Positions 1-7,707 are shown, counted from the stretch's first letter. The stretch: DNA of 12,005 bases from Physocladia obscura (GCA_027596945.1 JADGJH010000291.1:10083-22087); one strand, 5' to 3'. Notes: generated by a model not told the origin, from the letters alone. A program made the numbers and translations.

Positions 1-31
1 TTTTTTTTGAGTTAATAATATATTTGACAAG

Positions 32-573
32 AACGCGGGGTTCACCATTGCAATAACATCTGCACATCCAAGTTCTGAGTATATTGTCCATTCGTTTCCA
101 AAATCGTCCGAACAGACCAGTGGAAACATTACGTGTGTGCAGCCGTATCCAGATCCATAATCTAGTTTGGAAATGCACGATTCTCGCTAGTTAAGTATGT
201 AGTGCAATAACAAGAATAATAATGTTTTTGTAATTTACCAGACTTAGCAGAAATGGATCGCAATTCGTACATGTCCATGCCATGTTTGAGGAGTGGAAGG
301 AAATTGCCACCGTTGACGATGAAATACAAGATCCCGCGTTGGAAGAGGTTCAAGCTAACCATGTTGGTTTTGATTTTGATTGTTGGTGCTTTTTTTTTCT
401 GTCTGAATACAAGGGTCTTTATTTTTTTGCATTCCGTTTGAAATTATTTTTTTTCAGCCAACAGCATCCCTTATGTTGCCGTAATAAATAGTGGTCGTCG
501 CAATTTAAAAAGAAGAAAATGGTACAAATATGAAGTCCCCAATTCACAAAACAAAAAAAATGCCACAGAGTAA
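32..573 (+). CDS. 3' end of an unrecognised plus-strand gene (partial, three exons)
   Basis: The proposed model is join(<32..144, 251..381, 458..573). Exon A, read from the AAC at 32, ends ...NITCVQ plus two bases. The GTATCC...TTAGCAG intron (145-250) keeps the frame into exon B, an acidic stretch containing FVHVHAMFEEWKEIATVDDE. A second intron (382-457) ends in a strong poly-T/CAG acceptor, and exon C runs SIPYVAVINSGRRNLKRRKW... to a TAA at 571-573. All three joins are in phase. The tail is basic and the middle acidic. I do not recognise the family, and the 5' end lies outside the window or at an acceptor near 11 or 31. The donors of both introns (GTATCC and GTTGGT) are non-consensus. A competing minus-strand model (362..239 joined to 161..1) is also in phase, but it leaves exon C unexplained. 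The plus strand is preferred because exon C has no coding equivalent on the other strand. Confidence 0.45.
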
Positions 574-680
574 CCCTAAAAACCAGAAAATGAGATCAAC
601 TGGCATCATTTCTGACCTCGCAAAAATCAAAAATAGAACCAACACCCATAATACAACACTTTTCTTCATCTCCAGTCAAT

Positions 681-1330
681 TCAAATAACCAACGACTCTC
701 GGTCCTTCTTCCGCCGTCCCGTCGTCAAAGACCGCTTCACCCCGCTGTCGTTACTGTCGGGAAGACCATCAGCACCGGTACCACTACTGCCAGTGCCACC
801 GCCAACAACACTCAAACTTCTGCTCAGTGCGGACATAGACCCTCTTCGAGCTGGTTGCAGCGGCAGCTCTCTGTTCTTTCCTTGGCATCAACGTCACTGC
901 CAAAACGGTGTCGACTGGCGCTGATACTGCGGAGTCGGTCGGGCGCAATCGGAAGCGCGACAAACTCAACGGAGGTGACGGAGGGATCGGTGTCTTCGGA
1001 TACACGCGGTGTCGATGACAATAGGCGAGGATGCTGCGTCTGAGAGTCGGCGGACGCGAGAGTGCTGCCAGTGTCAGACCCCAAGCGATGGTGTTGTTTC
1101 TGGTGCGAGCGGCTGCGATGCGGCGCTGAAGTCGTCGGTGTTTGCGCCAAGAAGGCTGCTTGTAACTGTACTAGCGGGTATGGATATTGATGGTGCGTGT
1201 TATCGCTGGTTGGCGTTGACGGGGTCGACTATTGTTGCTGCTGTTGGTTATTACTGCTGCTTTCGTTTTGTTGCGCGTGAATCATGCTCTTGGAGCGTTG
1301 CAGTAGAGTTTGGAGTGTCAGTTTCGTCAT
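681..1330 (-). pseudogene. Ser/Thr/Gln-rich protein gene, broken by an in-frame TAG and a frame change
   Basis: Reading the minus strand from the ATG at 1330 gives MTKLTLQTLLQRSKSM, then a Gln run. The run is interrupted by TAG at 1229-1231, and the same frame continues STPSTPTSDN... to TSVEFVALPIAPDRLRSISA. Near 873-890, in an A/G-rich stretch, the protein-like reading moves to another frame. That frame runs through ARRGSMSALSRSLSVVGGG to a TGA at 681-683. Without the shift, the first frame ends at a TGA at 824-826. The composition is that of a disordered protein with several Arg-x-x-Ser sites. It shares VEF[I/V]ALP with the ORF at 6034-6717. The breaks could be decay, base-calling error, an unusual GC-rich intron, or recoding; decay or error is simplest. 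An in-frame upstream ATG at 1423 would add 31 residues. The function is unknown. Confidence 0.45.
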
Positions 1331-1696
1331 AGCTAATTTTTTCTTACAATTTTCTGGATTTTGCCAGGACTTGAAATTCTGCAGTAAAATTTTTTTCCTA
1401 TTCACTTGAATTTTTTTGGTCATACAGGTTTATTTACGGAAAAATGCATTTTATTACGAGTGAAATACTGCAAATTATCTGATTAACTTAATCGATTCAC
1501 AAAGGATAATGGGGCATGAGGAAGAGATTAAAAAAAAAAAAAAAAGATGAAAGGAGAGCAAGATGCATTGGATAAAAAAAGACACGCTCCCCTCGAAATT
1601 ATCACTGCAGTTTCTTGTTGTTGCTATTGCTGTTGCTCTTGTTGTACTTGTGTCGGCATAATAAATGAAAATTATTTTAGGCAACCAATCAAGAGA
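1331..1696. other. AT-rich spacer with a Gln/Thr/Asn-coding trinucleotide patch
   Basis: This stretch is AT-rich, with a 15-nt A run at 1530-1544. Around 1605-1645 the minus strand holds CAA/CAG-type triplets that could be read as Gln, Thr or Asn. In the Gln frame, which begins at an ATG, a TAG sits between CAA codons (CAA TAG CAA). Too little flanking open frame is present to call a gene. Confidence 0.4.
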
Positions 1697-1927
1697 TTAT
1701 TGAAATTCTGTGGCCGCCTGCTGTGCAATAGCTTCGTCAACTAACGACTGCGGCGGCCGGTCGGACGCGCTAAGTGCATTCATTCTTGCGCGTAGAGATG
1801 GCTGTCTCCCGCCGCCGGACATGCTCACGTTCAACAGCAATGATGAAGACGCAGGCGTACTTGGTGACGGTGAAGCCGATGACGGTGTTGGCGATGCCGC
1901 GAATGTGAAGTTAGGTTGTGTTGACAT
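1697..1927 (-). CDS. Small Ser/Pro/Ala-rich ORF (76 aa)
   Basis: This minus-strand ORF runs from ATG at 1927 to TAA at 1697-1699. It opens MSTQPNFTFAASPTPSS and later has SMSGGGRQPSLRARMNALSA and SLVDEAIAQQAATEFQ. It lies in a GC-rich island, has no membrane segment, and I do not recognise it. Just upstream, another minus-strand frame (about 2070-1935) reads as equally protein-like sequence (RLTRYRSLASPARYNIQPTR). The two frames meet in A-rich DNA, including a 10-base A run (1977-1986 on the plus strand) and a CAAAAAACG stretch. The true protein may therefore be longer and interrupted by a homopolymer indel, or ATG 1927 may simply be the start. It is one of the series of minus-strand islands here. 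Confidence 0.35.
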   Translation of the reverse strand: MSTQPNFTFAASPTPSSASPSPSTPASSSLLLNVSMSGGGRQPSLRARMNALSASDRPPQSLVDEAIAQQAATEFQ

Positions 1928-2139
1928 AATTCGTTTTTTGTTTTTGGTATAGATGCAGGAATACGTGTGCTTTCTGTTTTTTTTTTCGCTGAAGGCTGTC
2001 GCGTTGGTTGGATATTATATCTAGCAGGTGATGCTAATGAGCGGTAACGGGTCAGGCGTTGCTGTTGTTTAAAATACTGGTGAAATAAAAAAAAAGATGG
2101 AAAGAACAAAAAAGAAAAATACATTAGTTTTTTTTTTAG

Positions 2140-2494
2140 GACAGCGGCAGCTCAGCAGACCCTCGAGTATGAAAAACCCTTGCCGCAGCGCACTTACGAC
2201 CCAAAAAAGGAGTGTTGGTCCAGTTCTCTTCGTGATATCAAAATTTTTCCGCCACCAACCCGATTCAAAATATTTCTCCACGCAAAGAAAAAAAACCTGG
2301 GAATGCCACAACTGAAGACGAACCCAAAAGAAGTCCAACAGCACTGTCACTTCCTGGTTAGGTGGTCCAAACTGACAAATACTTATCTTTTTTTCGAACC
2401 AAAAGAGTCAAACAAGTCTAATCTTGGGCCAATCAATTCTTTGCATACCCCATCGCAAGTTTATTATAATCAAAAAATGACAGTTTTTGAGTGA
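2140..2494 (+). CDS. Possible exon or ORF of an unrecognised plus-strand gene
   Basis: A T9-TAG acceptor-like site (to 2139) is followed by a 118-codon open frame ending in TGA at 2492-2494. Its early part reads AAAQQTLEYEKPLPQRTYDP, then KKECWSSSLRDIKIFPPPTR, and looks like real protein. The last 40 residues are less convincing. No ATG opens this frame before the region, so if real it is an internal or last exon. Another plus-strand frame over 2097-2315 is also plausible, and no upstream exon was identified. The minus-strand readings are Trp- and Phe-rich, as expected for an antisense shadow. Confidence 0.25.
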
Positions 2495-2797
2495 CCGATG
2501 GATGGAAACCCACTTTTCATTGTTGTTTCAAAGTCACATGTCAAACACTCCAACTATAAAAAAATTTTCTGCTGCAAAAAAATTTTTTTAGTTAAGAAAA
2601 AATAAGAAGCAAATAATAGTTTAATTATTAAAAGGAGGTAATAGATTGAAAATAAAAAAAAGACACATGTATGTTTGTTTTGCTTGAATAAAGGAATTAA
2701 GAGTGAGGACGAGAGAGCAACGGAGAACGTAATAAATAATTCAAAAAAGTCTATCCATGATTAACTGGCAGTCATGATTTGGCAGAGCCGATGGCAA
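2495..2797. other. AT-rich spacer, no gene seen
   Basis: The region is AT-rich with many stops in all frames. An imperfect repeat of AAAAAAATTTT-type sequence lies near 2558-2590. No gene or RNA feature is visible. Confidence 0.5.
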
Positions 2798-3412
2798 TCA
2801 TGTGACCATATGCACAAGGGAAACTGGTGCGGGGGCGAGCTGCATCGGGACCACGCCGTCGCCCTTTACATGCCTCTGGCGCAGTGACAAGACAACGCAG
2901 GAGGCAAGGACCACGGGGCTGGGCGGCAGCAAGACAGCTGGATGTAGTTGTGATTGCTGTGGCAGAGTAGAGGACTGTTGCTGCAGTTGTTGCGGCGGCA
3001 GAAGTAAGTCGGCACGCGACGGGCGGTGGCAGTTCTTTAGACAGTTCATACGGCTGCGGTGGTGGCGCGCCGAAACAGACGGCGATTGCTGCTGGAGCGG
3101 CGCAAAGGAGGCAGCGGCGCGACGCAGCAAAAAACCACGCTCCGGTTGTTGGCGGTAGTGGTGCTCGTGGTCGGGATGCGGGAAAGCCGACAGAGCCAGC
3201 CGGTGGTAATGCGACTTCCGTGGCGAACGGGGCGAGGATGTCGATGGCTTAGGCAGAGGGAGCCGTGGTGCCGGTGCGAGGGGTATTTTGAAGAGCGGTG
3301 ATGGCGGCAGCGGCTGTGGTGGCGCGAGGATATACGTCATACTCAGTGGCCGGTCTGAGCTGATGGTCATTCTATTTCTCTGTGTGGCTTTTTTTTGCTC
3401 CTCTTCTTTCAT
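2798..3412 (-). CDS. Pro/Gln/Ser-rich ORF (204 aa), unrecognised
   Basis: This minus-strand ORF runs from ATG 3412 to TGA 2798-2800. A second ATG at residue 15 (position 3370) could be the start, because the first 14 residues (MKEEEQKKATQRNR) lie over an A-rich run. The protein is rich in Pro, Leu, Gln and Arg, with PPQPLPPSPLFK near the start, LPPQQLQQQSSTLPQQ in the middle and PAVLLPPSPVVLASC late. There is no domain, signal peptide or convincing membrane segment. The plus-strand readings are Cys-, Trp- and Arg-rich, as expected opposite a Pro/Ser/Gln-rich gene. A second minus frame is open from about 3250 to the TGA near 2773, so the frame is not beyond doubt. The function is unknown. Confidence 0.35.
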   Translation of the reverse strand: MKEEEQKKATQRNRMTISSDRPLSMTYILAPPQPLPPSPLFKIPLAPAPRLPLPKPSTSSPRSPRKSHYHRLALSAFPHPDHEHHYRQQPERGFLLRRAAASFAPLQQQSPSVSARHHRSRMNCLKNCHRPSRADLLLPPQQLQQQSSTLPQQSQLHPAVLLPPSPVVLASCVVLSLRQRHVKGDGVVPMQLAPAPVSLVHMVT

Positions 3413-4219
3413 TTCACAATGAAAATTTTCTTTCTGTTGTGACAGTTGGTGGAAGCCGAAAATGTCTACTTTTTTGTCCCCATTGTCTTTTGGTCTTGAG
3501 TTCAGGGACCCTTAAGTTGGTGTTTCTGATACTTATATATTTTTTGTACTTCTTTATTTACGTTATAGTGTATAGTAATTAAAAGACATTACTAATGAAA
3601 GTCATCCATGCTCACCAGTCCCAATATCAGACGTCAACTTCAGTTCTATCTCCTTACAGTCAATTAAGTTTTTGGATCTATGATTACTCAACGTAAACAC
3701 TGCAGTTCACAGCAAAACGTTCATAGCTCAGTGACTTTTGACACCAAAAAATCCATACTATTCTTTTTCTGTTCATGTTTTCTTGGTTAAATAAAAAAAC
3801 AGTAAATCAGAACAACTTTAAAAAAAATTCCAATAATAAATAAAAAGGATGAGAATAATGCGGACTTTTGAAAATTTTTGATTTTATTAAACCTTTTCTT
3901 TTAAGAGTCGAAAGAAAAGAAAAGAAAAAAGGAAAGACAAAATTTGAACGTAAAAAGGTAGCCAAAAAAAAGAATCAAAATGCATTACTAGGTATTGATT
4001 AGAGGGAGTGGTTGAGTATGAACAACCACAGAAAAAAGGCATCACAGAAGAAAAGTATATATTTTTTGCACAAATAACTTGATGCAAATAAGGTCGGGTG
4101 GGGGATTCAAGGAGAGAGTAATTTACGAATATTAAAGAGATGTTGATTTGTGATAAAGAGATTAAAGATTATAAAAAGATTTTTTGGTGTGTGGAGATCT
4201 AGGTAAAAAAATTTTGATT
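3413..4219. other. Long AT-rich spacer with polypurine tract
   Basis: There are about 800 bases without a supportable gene. A purine-only tract of GAAAG/GAAAA units lies at about 3910-3940. A short plus-strand open stretch at about 3600-3692 (HAHQSQYQTSTSVLSPYSQL) is protein-like but too short to call. The segment separates two of the minus-strand GC-rich islands. Confidence 0.4.
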
Positions 4220-4711
4220 TCAGCAAGTGGCAGGTTCATCACTCAGTAGCATAAGAGACGCCATGGACGGCCGATCGCGGTCGTTGAGACACGGCAGCCG
4301 CGGCCGCGATAAAGATCGCGTTCGTGCCGGTGGCTTCGCGTGTGCTTGCTGGCGACTAGGCGGCGCGGGCCCAATGACCAATGCAGGCGGTGCCGCATCA
4401 ACAGCATCAGAGTTTGGAGATAATTCCACCGCCAGCACAATTGTACTATTCGCGCGATTTGCTGCAGCGTTGTTTACAGTTGTATTTGTTGCTGCTATCG
4501 TTGATGAAAACGAGGGCATTGCTGGTGGTGGCGATTCTTCGGAGAGTGCCGGCGATGGTAGCGTGTCCAATATCGGCGACGAGTGCGAGTGGCGGGCGCG
4601 GCGCGGCGGGAGCGGAAGTAGCAGGCCGTCTGGCGTTGAATTGCGGTGCAGGTGTTTGCTTAGCGGTATCGACGCGGGCAATGGAGAATGCACGCGACTT
4701 ATTGTCTGCAT
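4220..4711 (-). CDS. Ser/Pro/Ala-rich ORF (163 aa), unrecognised
   Basis: The first ATG of this minus-strand frame is at 4711 (MQTISRVHSPLPASIPLS); the frame is open further upstream but only from non-ATG codons. It ends in TGA at 4220-4222. The middle reads SSPILDTLPSPALSEESPPP, followed by an Ala/Asn/Thr-rich stretch. The C-terminal part is basic and Ser-rich, with ARTRSLSRPRLP and then DRPSMASLMLLSDEPATC. No domain or membrane segment is visible, and it is probably disordered. A 180-codon plus-strand ORF overlaps almost exactly, but its Gly/Arg/Cys-rich content fits an antisense shadow. It sits in the minus-strand island series with AT-rich DNA on both sides. Confidence 0.4.
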   Translation of the reverse strand: MQTISRVHSPLPASIPLSKHLHRNSTPDGLLLPLPPRRARHSHSSPILDTLPSPALSEESPPPAMPSFSSTIAATNTTVNNAAANRANSTIVLAVELSPNSDAVDAAPPALVIGPAPPSRQQAHAKPPARTRSLSRPRLPCLNDRDRPSMASLMLLSDEPATC

Positions 4712-5237
4712 TTTTCTCCGCGTCTTGTGTTTTTCGGCGATAGATGGCGATTTCAAATTGCGTGTGTAGTGCTGTCCTTTTTATTTTCCCTCCTCTGCAC
4801 ACGAGTCGTTCGTCTGGAAGAGATTTTCTTATCGTCAAAATCACTTTGCGTCTTTTCCTCCTTTTTTTTTTTAATTTGCGTTTTGAAAAACTTTCTTGTG
4901 CGAAATCAAATCTCCGTTTTCTACTTTTGTGGGGAAGTCTGCCACCCTTCAACAATAATGTATTATTCATCGTTTTTATTTCTTCATTTTATAGAAATAT
5001 ATAAATGGATTAAAAAAAAAAATCAAATTTCCACGTCATTTTCATGAACAATTAATTAAAATTTTATGTGTGCATAGTCTAATGCAAAAAAGATTTTAAA
5101 AAAATACAATACAAAAACCAGGACCGTTATATTAGAAGGAGTAGCAGAAATAGTAGCAAGTAGTAGTAGCAGTGGGGATCAGATAGGAGGAGTATTTGAA
5201 AAATGATTAATGCTGATAAACTCTTTGAGTTTACTTT
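4712..5237. other. AT-rich spacer with AGT/AGC triplet patch
   Basis: The region is AT-rich and stop-rich. At about 5140-5175 a run of AGT/AGC triplets forms a degenerate trinucleotide repeat. A Lys/Arg-rich minus-strand open frame continues up to about 4970, overlapping the previous ORF in another frame, and is not convincing. Confidence 0.4.
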
Positions 5238-5690
5238 TCATATGCTGTGTTCATCTATACAGTTGATTGGATCAAAATCAATCAGTGGCTTATCACAAGC
5301 TCGAAGCGAGTACAGACGAGGCCTAGTCCGTCCCATTGGCGCTGACGGCCGTGATGCTGCCACTGGTGATGCTGGTAGGGCGGAATCAGATGTAGAAGGA
5401 GACGTTGCTGAAGTTGTCAAGCCGGCCTTGCAGCCTCTACTCTGCACGCATAGACGGACTGGGTCCTGGTAGATGTGATGTTGCAGAAGAACTGGTGGCG
5501 GCTTTGCCGAACAACAAACAGCGGCTTGCTGCAGAAGCGCGGCGTCTATAGTATTGCCACTTGGCTGCGGATACGAGTGTGGGAAGACGGTAAGGTCAGA
5601 ATTGCTGGTGCTGAAGCGGAGGGTTCTAGGCTGCTTGAATACGCGCGGCATTGGGGGGCAGACTTCCGCATGAATGGCGACCACTTTCAT
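5238..5690 (-). CDS. Ser/Pro/Ala-rich ORF (150 aa), unrecognised
   Basis: This minus-strand ORF runs from ATG 5690 to TGA 5238-5240. Its most protein-like parts are LRFSTSNSDLTVFPHSYPQP near residues 24-43 and SPSTSDSALPASPVAASRPS followed by RPRLYSLRACDKPLIDFDP near the C-terminus. The middle (CCSAKPPPVLLQHH) is less convincing, and the other minus frames contain short plausible stretches, so one or more frame changes inside the island are possible. The overlapping plus-strand ORFs at 5203-5472 and 5475-5789 are rich in Trp, Arg and Gly and are read as antisense shadows. The function is unknown. Confidence 0.35.
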   Translation of the reverse strand: MKVVAIHAEVCPPMPRVFKQPRTLRFSTSNSDLTVFPHSYPQPSGNTIDAALLQQAAVCCSAKPPPVLLQHHIYQDPVRLCVQSRGCKAGLTTSATSPSTSDSALPASPVAASRPSAPMGRTRPRLYSLRACDKPLIDFDPINCIDEHSI

Positions 5691-6033
5691 TTCGGCTTTC
5701 GACGTTTCTTTGCGACCTTTGAGGAGATTATTTGGAAATTGTCATCAAAAATCAGGTTGCTGGCAAAAATTTTTTCCCCTGAAATCTGAAATTGAAAAAT
5801 CAGGGCTTGTCTGCTATCACCATTCATGCAACAAACACACAGATGACAGAATTCAAGGAGGAAGATAAACAAGAATACAAGATCAACACTTTTTATCACT
5901 ACAATCAAAGACAAAAGAAGACAGAAAAAGAAAAGAAAATATACGCTCGATAATAACCAAATCAAAAAAAACTCATTGTCCTGTTTTTTTTTTTGCGTTT
6001 TGTTTACTGTTCTGTACTACAACATTGAAAAAT
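5691..6033. other. AT-rich spacer with a short minus-strand open stretch
   Basis: Most of this region is A/T-rich, including T12 at 5983-5994. On the minus strand, about 5790-5687, a stretch reads FASNLIFDDNFQIISSKVAK and ends in a basic tail before TGA at 5687-5689, overlapping the ATG of the next ORF down. It may be a leftover exon end or chance; no start or splice site supports it. Confidence 0.3.
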
Positions 6034-6717
6034 TCAATGATTCACGATAATTGATGTGCCACCTCGTCGCCAATGTGTTGTTGATTTTCTCGGTACCGAT
6101 TCACTCCTTCTCTTACCACCAGATCCCACTGGCGGCATAAAAGGCAACGCAATAAATTCAACTGGACTGCTTTTGATCATGCCAAACTGCTGTGGGAAAA
6201 ACTCCATCACAGTATTCGCCGCCGGACTGCTGCCTGCCAATATTCTTTCAGATGAAACATGTCGCAACTGCTGTTGTTGCTGATGCTGCTGTATCCACTG
6301 ATATTGCTGATCAAATTGCGTCGGCAACCTTGGGATTTCAATTTGCAGTCGTTTCGTGATACTTTTCGTTCTCACAACTTTCATTCCAGCGGCAACAGGA
6401 GTTTCGCCGCTGGAACGATTGAGACTGTTGGCGTACCGCGAATAATTGATGGTGTCGTCGTCAGCAGCAGTTGACGGGGTCTGGAACGGCGAGAGTCGCG
6501 GAAAATAGTCAAACGATCCGCCGCGTTCGTAACGCGTTTGCGGTACCGCTGTTGTTGTTGTTGTTGTTGTTGTTGCTTGGGTTGTTGTTACCGCCGGTGA
6601 CGGTTGTATAACAAGAGGAGTTGTAGATCGGGAAGTGAAAAAAGTTCTCAGCCGTATGAATGGGCGTTTGCTAGCTTCTCCATTAGGGATTGGTGTTTGG
6701 GCAGTAGATGAAGTCAT
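6034..6717 (-). CDS. Thr/Ser/Gln-rich protein of unknown function (227 aa)
   Basis: This is the cleanest of the minus-strand island ORFs: ATG 6717 to TGA 6034-6036 without interruption. Residues 1-40 are Ser/Thr/Arg-rich (KRPFIRLRTFFTSRSTTP). Residues 44-56 are a poly-Thr tract made by an ACA run. Residues 68-100 contain FDYFPRLSPFQTPSTAADDD. Residues 110-135 are basic (VRTKSITKRLQIEIPRL), residues 136-150 are Gln-rich, and residues 186-192 are VEFIALP, followed by KRRSESVPRKS. The VEF[I/V]ALP plus Arg-Ser-x-Ser block recurs in the broken gene at 681-1330. No known domain, signal or membrane segment is seen. The basic Arg-x-x-Ser sites look like kinase or 14-3-3 targets, which is inference. 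It is divergent from the gene at 7372, with about 650 bp between the starts. Confidence 0.55.
   Translation of the reverse strand: MTSSTAQTPIPNGEASKRPFIRLRTFFTSRSTTPLVIQPSPAVTTTQATTTTTTTTAVPQTRYERGGSFDYFPRLSPFQTPSTAADDDTINYSRYANSLNRSSGETPVAAGMKVVRTKSITKRLQIEIPRLPTQFDQQYQWIQQHQQQQQLRHVSSERILAGSSPAANTVMEFFPQQFGMIKSSPVEFIALPFMPPVGSGGKRRSESVPRKSTTHWRRGGTSIIVNH
6550..6575. repeat. GTT/ACA trinucleotide microsatellite inside a coding frame
   Basis: Eight GTT units on the plus strand read as eight consecutive ACA (Thr) codons in the minus-strand ORF, giving the poly-Thr tract at residues 49-56. The run is uninterrupted, so its length may vary between strains. Confidence 0.85.
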
Positions 6718-7371
6718 TGCAGTTGCCGCGTTTGTGCTTGCTTTTACTCTTTATTTTTTTTTCGTTACAATTTTTTCTGATTTGCGCCGAAGGTCTTTTT
6801 TTTTTTTTTTCGAAGTGAGTCCAGTCCGGGCTGTCCATTAAGACCAAGCAAAACCCTATTCTATGTTTCTAATCCAAAAAACGTTCTTGAGTTGAGATAA
6901 ACGAGTGCGCTATTACGGTTCGTTGGCACTTAAATTGTTGACTTTACAACTCGAATTATCACTTCGGTGTGTTGCTTCCGAAATTCTGTTATCTTGGTGC
7001 TCTTCTTTTTCTTAAGCGCCGATGCACTAAAAAATAGGGCAAAAACGTAACGTGAGAGAGTACACGTGATTCGATCTCCTTCTGCTGTCGTTAATTCGTT
7101 CGGATTTTGATGCAATATATTTGTGCAAGAAACAGCTCTTGAGGCCAAAAGACACAAAATAAATTAATGAAGGAAAGAAGCTTTTGAAAACAGCAACAAC
7201 CATCATATCAAGACAAAAACAAAATATAAAAATAATAAAGACACAAAATAATACACACAACAAACTGTGGAACCTTTTCGAAACAGTTTTTGGGACACAA
7301 AAATTTTCATTTGGAGGCGTAACTAAAAACATTCACTCAAGCTTTTGAGGCAACAAAAAAACCAGATCAAA
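6718..7371. promoter_or_regulatory. Divergent intergenic region, likely promoters of both flanking genes
   Basis: This 654-bp stretch separates the minus-strand start at 6717 from the plus-strand start at 7372 and has no convincing gene. It holds a T13 run (6798-6810), a CACGTG E-box-type palindrome at 7063-7068 and a TATAAAAA-like element near 7225, about 145 bp before the downstream ATG. The bases just before that ATG are A-rich. Promoter function is inferred from position only. Confidence 0.4.
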
Positions 7372-7707
7372 ATGTCAAACATCCTTGCTCAAGTTGAGAA
7401 CGCGTTCACAGCGGGTGGAGGCTTCAAAGGGGAGAAAGTTCTCGGTGGGGTCGTTGGAGCCGTCGCAGTTGCCGGTGCCGGGTATGTTTTATCTCACTCG
7501 CGTCTCCCACTGACTCTCAAAAACAAAACTCATTAAATAACTAGCTACCTTGCGTACGAGGAATGGTTGAAGCACCACAACAAAGAACACTCGGAGGAGG
7601 TTGCCGCTGAGTTCCAGTCCGAGGTTCAGCCTGGCTGGGACACTCACCCCGACTACGTTGCCAACTATGGCGAGGGCGGAAAACATCACAAAAAGCACCA
7701 CCAATAA
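7372..7707 (+). CDS. Small Gly-rich, His-tailed protein with one membrane-like segment (two exons, 90 aa)
   Basis: The model is join(7372..7481, 7545..7707). The 63-nt intron has GTATGT and TAG ends. Exon 1 ends in GG and exon 2 supplies C, giving AGAGYLAYEEW across the junction and no frame problem. The start is the ATG at 7372. The protein begins MSNILAQVENAFTAGGGF. Residues about 23-39 (VLGGVVGAVAVAGAGYL) form a Gly/Ala/Val segment with Gly-x-x-x-Gly spacing that could span or insert in a membrane, like glycine-zipper segments. The C-terminal half is hydrophilic (EEWLKHHNKEHSEEV) and ends in a Gly/His/Lys tail, GEGGKHHKKHHQ. The His/Lys tail might bind metal or acidic surfaces; that is inference. 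I do not recognise a named family. Codons are more GC-rich than the surroundings, consistent with an expressed gene. An AATAAA lies 76 nt after the stop. Confidence 0.8.
7482..7544 (+). other. Spliceosomal intron of the small His-tailed gene
   Basis: The intron is 63 nt, with donor GTATGT and acceptor CTAG. If unspliced, translation runs 17 more codons to a TAA at 7534-7536, giving a shorter protein without the charged and His-rich half. Confidence 0.8.

Noticed and set aside
162..362. Minus-strand 66-codon ORF with MVSLNLFQRGILYF
   Set aside because: It forms an in-phase two-exon minus model but conflicts with the plus gene, whose exon at 458-573 has no minus counterpart; kept only as an alternative.
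2802..3301. Plus-strand ORFs across the 2798-3412 island
   Set aside because: Cys- and Trp-rich runs (for example SCDCCGRVEDCCCSCC) arise from reading opposite Gln-rich codons.
4227..4769. 180-codon plus-strand ORF with a hydrophobic segment, opposite the 4220-4711 minus ORF
   Set aside because: Rich in Gly, Arg and Cys in the way expected when reading opposite a Pro/Ser-rich gene; the minus frame has better composition and fits the neighbouring islands.
5475..5789. Plus-strand ORF with WLRIRVWEDGKVRI-like sequence
   Set aside because: High Trp/Arg/Gly content is typical of antisense to Ser/Pro/Gln codons; it opens with an implausible MMLQKNWWRLC and no splice partners were found. Not fully excluded.
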